From Armatimonadota bacterium (lineage in GTDB: Bacteria; Armatimonadota; Fervidibacteria; Fervidibacterales; Fervidibacteraceae), in contig JANZZQ010000027.1 in assembly GCA_026419315.1 (NCBI GenBank), forward strand, positions 1 to 11,959: DNA of 11,959 nt, read 5' to 3'. A program made the translations under genes and the position numbers. The notes beneath the pieces are model-generated. The model was not told the origin of the DNA. It made no database searches and saw only the letters and a program-made list of their open reading frames with translations. Positions 1 through 7,303 of this stretch are shown here, piece after piece; within the stretch, counting starts at the first letter, position 1; each line of letters starts with the position of its first letter.

Positions 1-1094
1 ATGAAGATTTGAGCCGATACCGCTACCCTGTGCGCTTTTTCGCCCGCGAAAACAGTTTTGGCGACCATGTTCGGATGGCTACTTTCCTGAACGAAACCCC
101 AGTCGCCGTTGTGAACTTGCAACACGAGTTCGGAATCTTCGGTGGTCGCGACGGGGAGTTCATTTGCACGACTGCCGACTTGTTGCACAAACCGTTAGTC
201 ACAACCTTGCACACTATCATGCCCAATCCCAAACCGAACTTCAGGGAAATCACCCGCCATTTGGTGGCGCGCTCGGCACGAGTTGTCGTGATGAACCCAA
301 TCGCGTTTGAACTGCTGGAGCGAGATTACGGTCTTGACACTCGCAAGGTAGTGCTCATCCACCATGGCGCCCCCGATGTTCCTTTCGGGAAGCGCGAGGA
401 AGCAAAGCGGGAACTTGGATTGACGGGACGGTTCATCATCAGCACCTTCGGGCTCATCAGCCGAGGCAAAGGTTTGGAGTATGCCATCCAAGCATTGCCA
501 CGAGTTGTTGAAAAGCACCCTGAAGTGCTCTACCTGATTTTGGGCGAAACCCACCCGAATGTTCGAAGGCATGAAGGCGAAAGTTACCGCGAGGAACTGC
601 AAGCGCTCGTGAAGGATTTGGGGTTAGAAGGGCATGTGCAATTTGTCAACCGATACTTAACAAAAACGGAACTCATACGCTACTTGCAGGCGACCGATGT
701 TTACTTGACGCCTTACTTGAACCCGAACCAAATTGTCAGTGGGACATTGGCATACGCGATGGCGTGCGGCAAGGTCATTGTCTCCACGCCGTATCTTTAC
801 GCACAAGCGTTGTGCAATGACGGTCGCGGGATTTTAGTGAACTTCCGCGACCCACAATCAATCGCTGACGCGTTGTTGCTGCTATTGGACAACCCGAATT
901 TGAGGTTTGAGATGGAATGGCGTGCCTACAGTTACGGACGACAGATGACTTGGCAAGCAGTTGGTAAGCAATATGCCAAATTGTTTGCTGCTGTCGCTGA
1001 GGAATTCCGACCCGTTAGGGTCTTCATTCCTTTCGTTTCGCAAGCTCAAACTCATCCAATCGCAGAAACTTTTGGCACCGTGCCAACCAACTGA
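1..1094 (+). CDS. GT4-like glycosyltransferase (5' end cut by window edge)
   Basis: The reading frame is open to the left edge (codons from position 3), so the TTG at 9 is probably not the true start. Compared with family members as I recall them, roughly 60-70 N-terminal residues are missing. The protein is a GT-B fold, group-1 type glycosyltransferase-like enzyme, expected to be cytosolic and to transfer a sugar from a nucleotide donor. Counting from the TTG, family landmarks are LQHEFGIFGG (about 37-46), PLVTTLHT (62-69), HHGAPDVPF (118-126), STFGLISRGKG (145-155) and TPYLNPNQIVSGTLAYAMACGK (234-255). The canonical GT4 E-x7-E pair is replaced by Gln241 and Tyr249, so catalysis may differ. 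The last ~30 residues look like an unconserved tail. The next gene encodes a domain often fused to this GT type. Family call is strong; donor and acceptor are unknown. Confidence 0.85.
   Translation, partial: EDLSRYRYPVRFFARENSFGDHVRMATFLNETPVAVVNLQHEFGIFGGRDGEFICTTADLLHKPLVTTLHTIMPNPKPNFREITRHLVARSARVVVMNPIAFELLERDYGLDTRKVVLIHHGAPDVPFGKREEAKRELGLTGRFIISTFGLISRGKGLEYAIQALPRVVEKHPEVLYLILGETHPNVRRHEGESYREELQALVKDLGLEGHVQFVNRYLTKTELIRYLQATDVYLTPYLNPNQIVSGTLAYAMACGKVIVSTPYLYAQALCNDGRGILVNFRDPQSIADALLLLLDNPNLRFEMEWRAYSYGRQMTWQAVGKQYAKLFAAVAEEFRPVRVFIPFVSQAQTHPIAETFGTVPTN
1072..1086. repeat. 15-bp odd palindrome at the GT gene end
   Basis: TTGGCAC-C-GTGCCAA is a perfect 7-bp inverted repeat around one central base. 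It covers the last sense codons of the glycosyltransferase gene. The one-base centre makes it look more like a protein-binding palindrome than an RNA hairpin. No function is assigned. Confidence 0.4.
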
Positions 1095-1109
1095 GCGAGT
1101 AAATGTCAA

Positions 1110-1132
1110 GGCATTGGGCAAAGCCCAATGCC
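1110..1132. terminator. Perfect 10-bp hairpin after the GT gene
   Basis: A perfect 10-bp stem (GGCATTGGGC / GCCCAATGCC) with an AAA loop starts 15 nt after the glycosyltransferase stop codon. It has no T-tract on either side. It may be an mRNA 3'-end stabiliser or part of a double-hairpin termination region with the stem at 1169-1192. Confidence 0.45.
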
Positions 1133-1168
1133 AGTCTTAGCTTGAAAGGGAGTCAAGGGGCTGGAAGA

Positions 1169-1192
1169 AAGGGCGGCTGTTGAGCCGCCCTT
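1169..1192. terminator. GC-rich hairpin, possible terminator
   Basis: A 10-bp stem (AAGGGCGGCT / AGCCGCCCTT) encloses a GTTG loop. It is A-rich on the left and has only a short T-rich run on the right, so it could act weakly in either direction. It separates the glycosyltransferase gene from the next gene, which suggests the pair may not be a tight single operon. Confidence 0.5.
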
Positions 1193-1350
1193 GCTGTTAG
1201 TTTCTTCAACGACTGCAAGGTTACTGGAGAGGTAAAGTGAAATGCACGCTGCCATCCTTGACGAGAGGTTGGTTCAAAGAATTGTTGGCAGGGTGACAGC
1301 GAACAGGTATTTCCCAACGGGGCGAAATTCGGGCAGAATAGTGCGCATGT

Positions 1351-1364
1351 GAGGTGATGTCACC
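1351..1364 (+). promoter_or_regulatory. SD enclosed in a small hairpin before a GTG start
   Basis: The SD GAGGTGAT overlaps a 5-bp inverted repeat, GGTGA-TG-TCACC (1353-1364), that abuts the GTG start at 1365. The loop is only 2 nt, so in RNA it would more likely be a 4-bp stem with a 4-nt loop. If formed, it would hide the ribosome binding site. Confidence 0.4.
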
Positions 1365-2411
1365 GTGACTCTCGTTGACATAGCGACCGTCAATTTAAAT
1401 CACTTGAAAGCAATCAGCGATGACACAGGGGTTTTGCAGTTCACCTTCTTTGGTGTGCCTGACCCGAAGTCAGGTTACACAACCGACGACAACGCAAGGG
1501 CGCTGATTGTCGCCGCAATGCATTACACGCTGACGGGAGAAGAGGATTCGCTGGAGTTAGCGCAACGCTACCTCGCCTTTTTGCGTTATGTGCAACGAGA
1601 CGATGGTTGGTTTCACAACCTTGTCGGTTACGATCGTCACTTCCTTGACGAAATTGGCAGCGAAGATTGCTTTGGGCGAAGCTTGTGGGCTTTGGGAACG
1701 GTGCTAAACAGCAAGTTGCCGGAACCGATGCGCAAAGCCGCTTTGGCGATGTGGGAGAGGAGTTTAACCAACGCAACGAAATTGAAGCACCCGAGACCAA
1801 AAGCCTACTCGCTCGTCGGAATCCACGAAGCATCAAAAGCGCTGAACGGAAATTGCCCGCCCTTGCTTGGCTTGGTGCGGCAATTGGCTGACGATTTGTG
1901 CAGCCTCTACATTGAGCACTCAGACCGCAATTGGCAGTGGTTCGGCGACGAGATGACTTATTCCAACGGAGTTTTGTGTGACGGTTTGTTGCGGGCGTAT
2001 CTGTTGACGAGGGAGAGCCGTTACTTGGTCATAGGCTTGGAAGCGCTGAAGTTTTTGAACGGGGTTTGCTGGGATAGCGACAAAAGGTGCGTGAGCTTGG
2101 TCGGCAATAGGGGATGGTATCGCAAGGGCAGAACGAAAGCAGAATTTGCCCAGCAACCCGTTGACGCCATGTGGCTTTGCTGGGCAAACTTGACGGCGTG
2201 GCAAATCACGGGTGAAGAAGAATTTCGGGAAATGGCGCAAGCGAGCGTGGATTGGTTCTTCGGCCGCAATATTGTCAATGCTCAACTTTATGACCCAGCA
2301 ACGGGCGCTTGTCACGATGGTTTAGAACCACACGGAGCAAACGAAAATTGCGGGGCGGAGTCAACGATTTGCGCCTTGTTGACCTTGCTTTTGTGGAACC
2401 AACGCCCGTAA
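1365..2411 (+). CDS. Six-hairpin-type carbohydrate-active protein linked to GT4
   Basis: This 348-residue soluble protein starts at GTG, set by the SD GAGGTGAT at 1351-1358. Landmarks are DDTG (19-22), GYTTDDNARAL (37-47), YDRHFLDEIGSED (89-101), WFGDEMTYSNG (192-202), QQPVDAMW (263-270) and GANENCGAEST (324-334). I recognise these from a family that occurs alone or fused behind the same kind of GT4 domain as the upstream gene, and that databases often label simply glycosyltransferase. The helix-rich pattern and regularly placed Asp, Glu and Trp residues suggest an (alpha/alpha)6 barrel, the fold of many glycosidases and epimerases. It probably works with the upstream GT on the same oligosaccharide. 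Links of such pairs to GH130 mannoside phosphorylases are my recollection, and no GH130 gene is visible here. The catalytic activity is unknown. Confidence 0.7.
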   Translation: MTLVDIATVNLNHLKAISDDTGVLQFTFFGVPDPKSGYTTDDNARALIVAAMHYTLTGEEDSLELAQRYLAFLRYVQRDDGWFHNLVGYDRHFLDEIGSEDCFGRSLWALGTVLNSKLPEPMRKAALAMWERSLTNATKLKHPRPKAYSLVGIHEASKALNGNCPPLLGLVRQLADDLCSLYIEHSDRNWQWFGDEMTYSNGVLCDGLLRAYLLTRESRYLVIGLEALKFLNGVCWDSDKRCVSLVGNRGWYRKGRTKAEFAQQPVDAMWLCWANLTAWQITGEEEFREMAQASVDWFFGRNIVNAQLYDPATGACHDGLEPHGANENCGAESTICALLTLLLWNQRP

Positions 2412-2435
2412 CGCAAATCGTCAGTTTGCACAGCG

Positions 2436-2452
2436 AAAAGGAGATGGTCTCC
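2436..2452 (+). promoter_or_regulatory. SD sequestered in a 5-bp hairpin before the GDPD gene
   Basis: The SD core GGAGA (2440-2444) pairs perfectly with TCTCC (2448-2452) across a TGG loop, two bases before the ATG. This could lower translation until the upstream gene's ribosomes or another factor opens it. It is seen directly in sequence; the regulatory effect is inferred. Confidence 0.4.
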
Positions 2453-2454
2453 AA

Positions 2455-3189
2455 ATGAGGACAAGGCCGATGGTGATCGCACACCGGGGCTTTTCAGGTC
2501 GCTATCCGGAAAACACACTCAGGTCTTTCAGCGAAGCGTTGAAGTTGCCCGTTGATGCCATTGAACTTGATGTCCGACGAACCAAAGACGGGGTTTTGGT
2601 TGTCATCCACGACGAAACCGTTGACCGAACGACGGACAGGAAAGGGCGAGTCCGAGACTTTACCTGGAGCGAAATCCAGAAGTTGGATGCGGGTTCATGG
2701 AAAGGGAACGAGTTTGCAGGCGAACGAATCCCGAGACTGGAAGAGGCACTGGAACTCGTCAACGGGCAAAAAGTCGTTTTTCTGGAAATCAAAGAACCAG
2801 ACACAACGGAGCAAATCGTTGAAACGCTCCGAAGCCTTGATGCTTTTTCGTGGGTGAAGATAGGAAGTTTTCACGCGCAGGCGATTGAGACGGCTAAAAA
2901 GTTGGCTCCAGAAATCCCAAGTTCCCTCATCGGCAGTGCAAAAGTCGGGGCGAGCGACGAAACTTTCGCTGACTTCGTTAAAGATGCGCTGAAGTGCGGC
3001 GCAAACTCAATCACTGTCAATTACGCCGGCTTGACGCCGGAACGAATTCGATACTGCCACCAAAGATGCATCTTCGTCGGGACATGGACAGTCAATGACC
3101 CCGAACTGGCGAAACGAATGATAGCAATGGGTGTCGACGCAATCGCTTCCGACTTTCCAGATTCAGTCTTGACAGTTTTGGGACATTGA
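2455..3189 (+). CDS. Glycerophosphodiester phosphodiesterase
   Basis: This 244-residue protein is a GDPD-family enzyme that hydrolyses glycerophosphodiesters (deacylated phospholipids) to sn-glycerol 3-phosphate and an alcohol. It has a TIM-barrel fold and a divalent metal. The hallmark residues are all present: AHRG with His10 and Arg11, PENT (18-21), IELDVRRTKDG with Glu37 and Asp39, HDETVDRTT with His52, and FLEIKEP with Glu111. The C-terminal VGTWTVNDPELAKRMIAMGVDAIASDFPD-type end is typical. No signal peptide is visible, so it is predicted cytosolic like UgpQ. The ATG at 2455 has the SD AAAAGGAGA 10 nt upstream. Length matches the short bacterial GDPD class. Its stop overlaps a possible start of the RluD-like gene, so they are probably cotranscribed. 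Confidence 0.93.
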   Translation: MRTRPMVIAHRGFSGRYPENTLRSFSEALKLPVDAIELDVRRTKDGVLVVIHDETVDRTTDRKGRVRDFTWSEIQKLDAGSWKGNEFAGERIPRLEEALELVNGQKVVFLEIKEPDTTEQIVETLRSLDAFSWVKIGSFHAQAIETAKKLAPEIPSSLIGSAKVGASDETFADFVKDALKCGANSITVNYAGLTPERIRYCHQRCIFVGTWTVNDPELAKRMIAMGVDAIASDFPDSVLTVLGH

Positions 3190-3254
3190 TGTATAAGAAC
3201 TCCCCGCTGACATGTGTAGCCGACAAATCTCCGGTAAGGGTGAGGAACACAGCT

Positions 3255-4238
3255 ATGGTTCGCGCCGCGACGCTTGAAGTGCCACAGGAGTTTTGCGGCA
3301 CAAGGCTTGACAGTTTTTTGGTGAAGCGATTTCCGGATTTATCAAGGACAAGGTGCCAGCAAATGGTTCGGGAAGGTTTGGTGAAGGTTAACGGTGTTGT
3401 TGTGACCAAGCCGGGATTCATTTTGCGAGGCGGCGAACTCATTTGCGTCCAAATCCCTGAGCCCGAACCTTTGCCCCTGCAACCGGAACACATTCCTATA
3501 CCCGTCCTTTACGAAGACGATGACTTGTTGGTCATTGACAAACCGCGGGGAATGGTAGTCCATCCCGGCGCAGGTGTTAAAAGTGGAACCCTTGTCAACG
3601 CTTTGCTGGGGATGGGCATCCCACTTTCAGATATTGCGGGACCTGAAAGGCTCGGAATTGTCCACAGGCTCGACAAAGGGACATCGGGAGTTATTGTGGT
3701 AGCGAAAACGAATTTCGCTCACCTTCACCTTGCCCGCCAATTCGCCGAGCACAAAGTTGACAAGCGTTATTTGGCGATTGTCGTCGGTGAACCCGATTTC
3801 GAGCACAAGGTTGTTGTTGCGCCTTTAATGAGGCACCCAGAAGACCCAGAAAGGTTCACAATCGCTGAAGGAAAAGGTTTTCGCCCCTCTCAAGCCGTTG
3901 ATGCCGTGACTGAGATTTGGGTTCGGAACCGCTTTAAAGGATTCGCTTTGCTTGAGGTCAAGCCGATAACTGGGCGAACCCATCAAATTCGAGTCCACTT
4001 GCAACACTTAGGTTTGCCTGTGGTTGGTGATGAAACTTACAACGGACGCGCGAAAGCGATGAAAGTTGTTCGAGGACTCAGATGCCTTGATTTGCTTCAA
4101 GCCATCCAATCGCTCAACGGTCAAGCCTTACACGCATGGAAGTTGACATTTTCACACCCACGAACTAGGGACCCCATCACTGTCGAAGCCCCAATGCCCA
4201 GCGACATGAAGCGTTTGCTGGAACTTTTGCCTTCATAG
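3255..4238 (+). CDS. RluD-type 23S rRNA pseudouridine synthase
   Basis: This 327-residue protein belongs to the RluA/RluD family, which isomerises uridines in 23S rRNA to pseudouridine. An N-terminal S4 RNA-binding domain (about 13-66, GTRLDSFL and VKVNG) precedes the catalytic domain. The active-site motif GIVHRLDKGTSG has the catalytic Asp140, nearly the same position as in E. coli RluD. Also present are the IDKPRGMVVHPG motif (94-105) and TGRTHQIRVHL near the C-terminal side. The frame opens earlier (TTG 3186, ATG 3189 overlapping the GDPD stop as TGATG). I prefer ATG 3255 because GAGG lies at 3242-3245 and the family normally begins just before the VPxxxxGTRLD motif. If the early start is used it adds a 22-23 residue unconserved extension. 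Which uridine it modifies cannot be told from sequence. Confidence 0.92.
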   Translation: MVRAATLEVPQEFCGTRLDSFLVKRFPDLSRTRCQQMVREGLVKVNGVVVTKPGFILRGGELICVQIPEPEPLPLQPEHIPIPVLYEDDDLLVIDKPRGMVVHPGAGVKSGTLVNALLGMGIPLSDIAGPERLGIVHRLDKGTSGVIVVAKTNFAHLHLARQFAEHKVDKRYLAIVVGEPDFEHKVVVAPLMRHPEDPERFTIAEGKGFRPSQAVDAVTEIWVRNRFKGFALLEVKPITGRTHQIRVHLQHLGLPVVGDETYNGRAKAMKVVRGLRCLDLLQAIQSLNGQALHAWKLTFSHPRTRDPITVEAPMPSDMKRLLELLPS

Positions 4239-4446
4239 AAACCCTTCTCGTGACAGTTGGTCGGAATTTTCGGACACACTTTTCAACCTGCGCCAACTCA
4301 ACCTTGTGCCGACAAAGATTTCTGTGCTTGAATTCGGAACAAGGCTGCGCCCTCACACAAGCAGGGAAGCGGCTAAATATAGGCCCCTTCACGAAACGGC
4401 GGGGAAATTTGGGGCTCGTTGGGAATTGCCTTCAGAATTTGAGCAG

Positions 4447-4475
4447 GGCTACCTCTGCGTTCTTCGGTAGCCTTT
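4447..4475 (+). terminator. Hairpin in the spacer after the RluD-like gene
   Basis: A perfect 7-bp stem, GGCTACC / GGTAGCC (4447-4453 and 4466-4472), is followed by TTTC. It lies about 210 nt after the RluD-like stop, so it would terminate a long 3' end. The remainder of 4239-4519 shows no gene I can support. Confidence 0.35.
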
Positions 4476-4519
4476 CACCCAATTCGTCATCGCCTTGTGT
4501 CGACCTCCTGCCACTTGCG

Positions 4520-4846
4520 TTATTCGTTGTCTCCGTTGTTTTGTTTGTCTCCGTTTGAAGGCAGCGGGAATTTCTCCCACATCCGCGCCAAACACAAGCG
4601 AAGGCTGATCCCGCTAAAAATCGCCACAGTTGCCCCCACCATCAGCAGCCAAAACCTTTCCCCGCGCCAACCTTCGACAACGCACCAAAGTCCCCAAATT
4701 GCGAATAGAACTAACGCGAAAACCGCAGCGACCAATTTCAATGCTGCCTTGGCTGGAACATCTGCAGCCCGCAACCTCACCCAAAGCAGCAGCATGGCGA
4801 AAACGAAAGGCAGCAGACCGATCAACAAATCAGGCAAAGTCACCAT
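4520..4846 (-). CDS. Small membrane protein with three helices, unknown function
   Basis: This 108-residue protein has three clear hydrophobic segments, roughly residues 5-23, 35-56 and 65-86. They are separated by short charged loops (RLRAADVPAK and EGWRGER), and a polar Asn/Asp-rich tail ends in NGDKQNNGDNE. The ATG is preceded by GGTGAG with about 6 nt spacing, which supports a real start. I do not recognise the family. The short tail is encoded by an imperfect 18-bp tandem duplication. It faces the RluD-like gene (convergent) and lies downstream of the MFS gene on the same strand, about 215 nt away, so cotranscription is possible but not shown. It may be membrane stress- or transport-related, but nothing in the sequence fixes that. 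Confidence 0.6.
   Translation of the reverse strand: MVTLPDLLIGLLPFVFAMLLLWVRLRAADVPAKAALKLVAAVFALVLFAIWGLWCVVEGWRGERFWLLMVGATVAIFSGISLRLCLARMWEKFPLPSNGDKQNNGDNE
4527..4555. repeat. 11-bp direct repeat, period 18
   Basis: TTGTCTCCGTT occurs at 4527-4537 and again at 4545-4555. The 18-bp (six-codon) period keeps the small membrane protein in frame and encodes its Asn-Gly-Asp repeats near the C-terminus. Confidence 0.6.
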
Positions 4847-5021
4847 ATCAACTCACCGCTTTAAGCATGACGCGGGCAGCACAAACCTCTTCGTCCTTGC
4901 CCGAAAATTTCACGGCGCTTTGCAGAATTTTCCGCGGTTTTTGGCAACGGTCGCCTTCACTGAAGGATGGCTTTCTTAAGCCCGAGATTTAGGCGCCTTG
5001 AAAGACGCATTTGCCCGGAGA

Positions 5022-5040
5022 GCCGGACCTTTGGTTCGGC
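5022..5040. terminator. Hairpin after the MFS gene
   Basis: An 8-bp stem with one G-T wobble (GCCGGACC / GGTTCGGC, three-base loop) lies about 20 nt beyond the MFS stop on the minus strand. It has no T-tract in that direction, so termination is only a possibility. Confidence 0.3.
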
Positions 5041-5061
5041 GAAATTAGCCATCAAAAGAAG

Positions 5062-6219
5062 TCACAGCAGAGAGTGAGCCTTCTTTTTCCTACTCATCAC
5101 CCGTAAGTCCCAAAAGGCGAGAGTAAGTAACGCCAAACTTGAGGGCAGCAGAAAAGCGGCCAGAGGTGAACTGTAGCGAAGCGCAATCCCACCAAGAACT
5201 GGACCGAAAATGCCACCTGCACCTACACCGGCCTCGTGGCGAGAACTTCCCTTGACGCTTTCCCCCTGAGTTGTCACTGAAAGGTAAAGGCTGAGCATGG
5301 TTATCAGACCAGCAACTATCCCAATTGCGCCCAAAACCAACGCCATCAACCATTTGCTTGAAACAACTCCAACCCAAATTGTTAAGCCGCTCAAAATCAA
5401 CTTCGTTCCAATTACCCAAGCCCATGTGACCTTGCGAATAACGAAAGGAGCTGTCAAGAAGGCGATGATCTGACCTGCAAAAAGCAAAAACAGCAGCCCA
5501 CTAATCTGACTCTCTGTCCAACCCCACTGCTTGCCGAGTTTTGGGAGCAGCACAACAATCTCAATCACTGCAAAGGAGCGCACGAAGTTCCCCCATTGAG
5601 CGGCGGTGACGATGGGTGGAATTTGAAGGTTCCGGTCATCACGGCTTTCATCGGAAACCTTAACATTTGGAAGCGGCGCAACGAAAGATGAAAGAGCAAC
5701 TGCACCGCTCACCAATGTCCCTATCACGAACGGAACAATTGGATGAAGTTCAAAAAGGACACCCCCCAAACCAGTCCCAACCATCCTCCCACTGCTCCAT
5801 GAGAGGTTGTAAACCTGTAAAGCAAAGAACAAACGATTGGGCGATACACCCACTCCAGACATTGCCTGAGTTGCGGGCCAAAAGAAAGCGTAAAAGATGC
5901 CGGTGAGAAAGTTGGCTGCGCCCAAAAGGGGCAAGGATTGAAGCCAAACGGCCAGCGTCATCAAGCCGCAAAACAAGGTTACGAGGGAACTTCCAAAGAC
6001 GATGCTCGTCCTTCTTCCCCACCGGTCTGTCAAGGGTTGTGCTAAAAAGCAAAAAACAGTGTAGCCGGCAAGGGCTGCCGAACCAATGACTCCAACCCAT
6101 TGAGCATCAGCTTGTAACTGAACTGCTGTCATCGGAATGGCAACGGAAAGCAAACCACCTCCAAAATCCATCGCTACTGCCAGCCCGCAAGCTTTCTTCC
6201 AAACACTGCTATCGTCCAT
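5062..6219 (-). CDS. MFS transporter
   Basis: This 385-residue protein has the size and about 12 hydrophobic segments of a major facilitator superfamily secondary transporter in the inner membrane. The loop between helices 2 and 3 carries the MFS motif A remnant LTDRWGRR (about 64-71). A central loop with KVSDESRDDRN (about 187-197) separates the two six-helix halves. Glycine-rich GVGAGGIFGPVLGG near residue 335 resembles the helix-11 region. I chose ATG at 6219 over the adjacent TTG at 6222 because AAAGGGAG sits 8 nt upstream of the ATG. Substrate cannot be predicted: it could be a sugar, drug or organic acid exporter or importer. It appears to be its own transcription unit, with about 300 bp of non-coding DNA upstream. 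Confidence 0.88.
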   Translation of the reverse strand: MDDSSVWKKACGLAVAMDFGGGLLSVAIPMTAVQLQADAQWVGVIGSAALAGYTVFCFLAQPLTDRWGRRTSIVFGSSLVTLFCGLMTLAVWLQSLPLLGAANFLTGIFYAFFWPATQAMSGVGVSPNRLFFALQVYNLSWSSGRMVGTGLGGVLFELHPIVPFVIGTLVSGAVALSSFVAPLPNVKVSDESRDDRNLQIPPIVTAAQWGNFVRSFAVIEIVVLLPKLGKQWGWTESQISGLLFLLFAGQIIAFLTAPFVIRKVTWAWVIGTKLILSGLTIWVGVVSSKWLMALVLGAIGIVAGLITMLSLYLSVTTQGESVKGSSRHEAGVGAGGIFGPVLGGIALRYSSPLAAFLLPSSLALLTLAFWDLRVMSRKKKAHSLL

Positions 6220-6222
6220 CAA

Positions 6223-6528
6223 AGCATCTCCCTTTCGTTTTTGGTCTTTTGCTCAGGCAAGTAAATTTTGGCTGTTTTTCCAACAGTTGGTGACCGTTCC
6301 TTTCAAAAGCTGTCGTAAATTTCGGTTTTTGCATGGCACAAATTATTTAGCGCCGATAAGAAGCTTGAGGTAGAAAAACCAACAAGGTTCTACCCTGCCC
6401 TACACGGGCTGCCATAAAGTTTGCGGATGTCGGTGATTGGAAGCTGGCTCCCGTCCAACTGGGAAGTTCGTTCCAGCCAAACCTAGATGCGGCACCTCAA
6501 AAGCATCGCTTTCTAGAAAGCAAAACCA
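6223..6528. other. Spacer with inverted repeats, no gene seen
   Basis: No convincing coding frame lies here. It contains GGTAGAA / TTCTACC at 6369-6375 and 6388-6394, whose loop can pair further (AACC / GGTT). A second weak stem is GCTGG / CCAGC at 6443-6447 and 6473-6477. The MFS promoter should lie in the left part, but I see no clean -35/-10 pair. Confidence 0.5.
6508..6521. repeat. 14-bp perfect palindrome
   Basis: GCTTTCTAGAAAGC is perfectly self-complementary and starts 8 nt after the stop of the exonuclease gene on the minus strand. It may be part of a transcript end or a protein-binding site; no T-tract follows. Confidence 0.4.
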
Positions 6529-7287
6529 TCATTTGCCGAGAATGTCAAGCTCAGCGGCTTTTGTGGTCATAGTCCACAAGCGTTGGTAGGCGAATTCAAG
6601 CAGCGGGCGCAGGTTAATGACATCCTCACGGTTGTAAGTCAACAGTAAATTCAACGCCTTCTCATCCCCGTAATCTCGCCATTTCCACCATAGGTGAACG
6701 GCATCCCAACCACTCAATCCTTGAGTTTCAGGCGAGCGTTGTATCCCAAGTTGAACTTCCACGCCCTTCAACCCACCCCTGTATCCCAACCGTCGAAGTA
6801 GCGGACACAAGTCAATGTGCAAAGGTGGTAACCGCCAATCAGGAAAATTCGCCCTTAAAACGGGCAAATCAAATCCATTGCCGTTGTAGGTGACAACGAT
6901 GGCAGACTTTTCAAGCCTTTCCCGAGCTTCTTCCATGTCATCAATGCCGCGAATGAAGGCGAAATATTCCCGCTGATCCGCAATCCCCAGAACGGTTATT
7001 TTGTTAGTCCCATCAGTTTCAACATCCAAGAACACCACTTTCTCAGCAAACTCGCGAACAGCCCGCCACCAAGAAGACTTAGGCAAGCGCTGGGCAAAAT
7101 ATGACGCCTTTAGCTCTTTCAGCGCTTTCAATGACGCTTCCGCTTCCCGACGCCAACAGTCCCAAAAACTCCTCCAAAAAGACGGCGCGGGTCTTGATAG
7201 AATTGAATTCCAGTCAACGTAACCGAACCACCACAAGGCTCGTTCCCGTCTCTCCCCGACTTTGTGAAAATGAAGAAAAGTCCGCAC
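6529..7287 (-). CDS. YprB-like RNase H-fold 3'-5' exonuclease
   Basis: This protein belongs to the YprB / RNase_H_2 type of DnaQ-like nucleases, predicted to remove nucleotides from 3' ends with two metal ions. Counting from GTG 7287 (252 residues), DVE carries Asp88 and Glu90 (motif I). TYNGNGFDLPVL carries Asp140 (motif II), HIDL follows at 157-160, and TYNREDVINL carries Asp222 (motif III). The N-terminal RTFLHFHKVGERRERALWWFG matches the short helical leader of the family (usually RTFLHLPGIG-like). The frame is open to TTG 7332, but GAGGAG at 7298-7303 points to GTG 7287 (10 nt) or GTG 7293 (4 nt). It stands alone between two non-coding spacers. A role in nucleic acid repair or turnover is inferred from the family only. 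Confidence 0.85.
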   Translation of the reverse strand: MRTFLHFHKVGERRERALWWFGYVDWNSILSRPAPSFWRSFWDCWRREAEASLKALKELKASYFAQRLPKSSWWRAVREFAEKVVFLDVETDGTNKITVLGIADQREYFAFIRGIDDMEEARERLEKSAIVVTYNGNGFDLPVLRANFPDWRLPPLHIDLCPLLRRLGYRGGLKGVEVQLGIQRSPETQGLSGWDAVHLWWKWRDYGDEKALNLLLTYNREDVINLRPLLEFAYQRLWTMTTKAAELDILGK

Positions 7288-7303
7288 TAACACGAGACTC
7301 CTC

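Noticed and set aside
4250..4558. Plus-strand frame of 102 codons after the RluD-like gene
   Set aside because: No SD, low-complexity Ser/Arg-rich product, and it runs into the small membrane protein on the other strand.
4497..4992. Plus-strand frames opposite the small membrane protein
   Set aside because: Both look like antisense shadows. The minus-strand frame has a proper SD and three coherent membrane helices.
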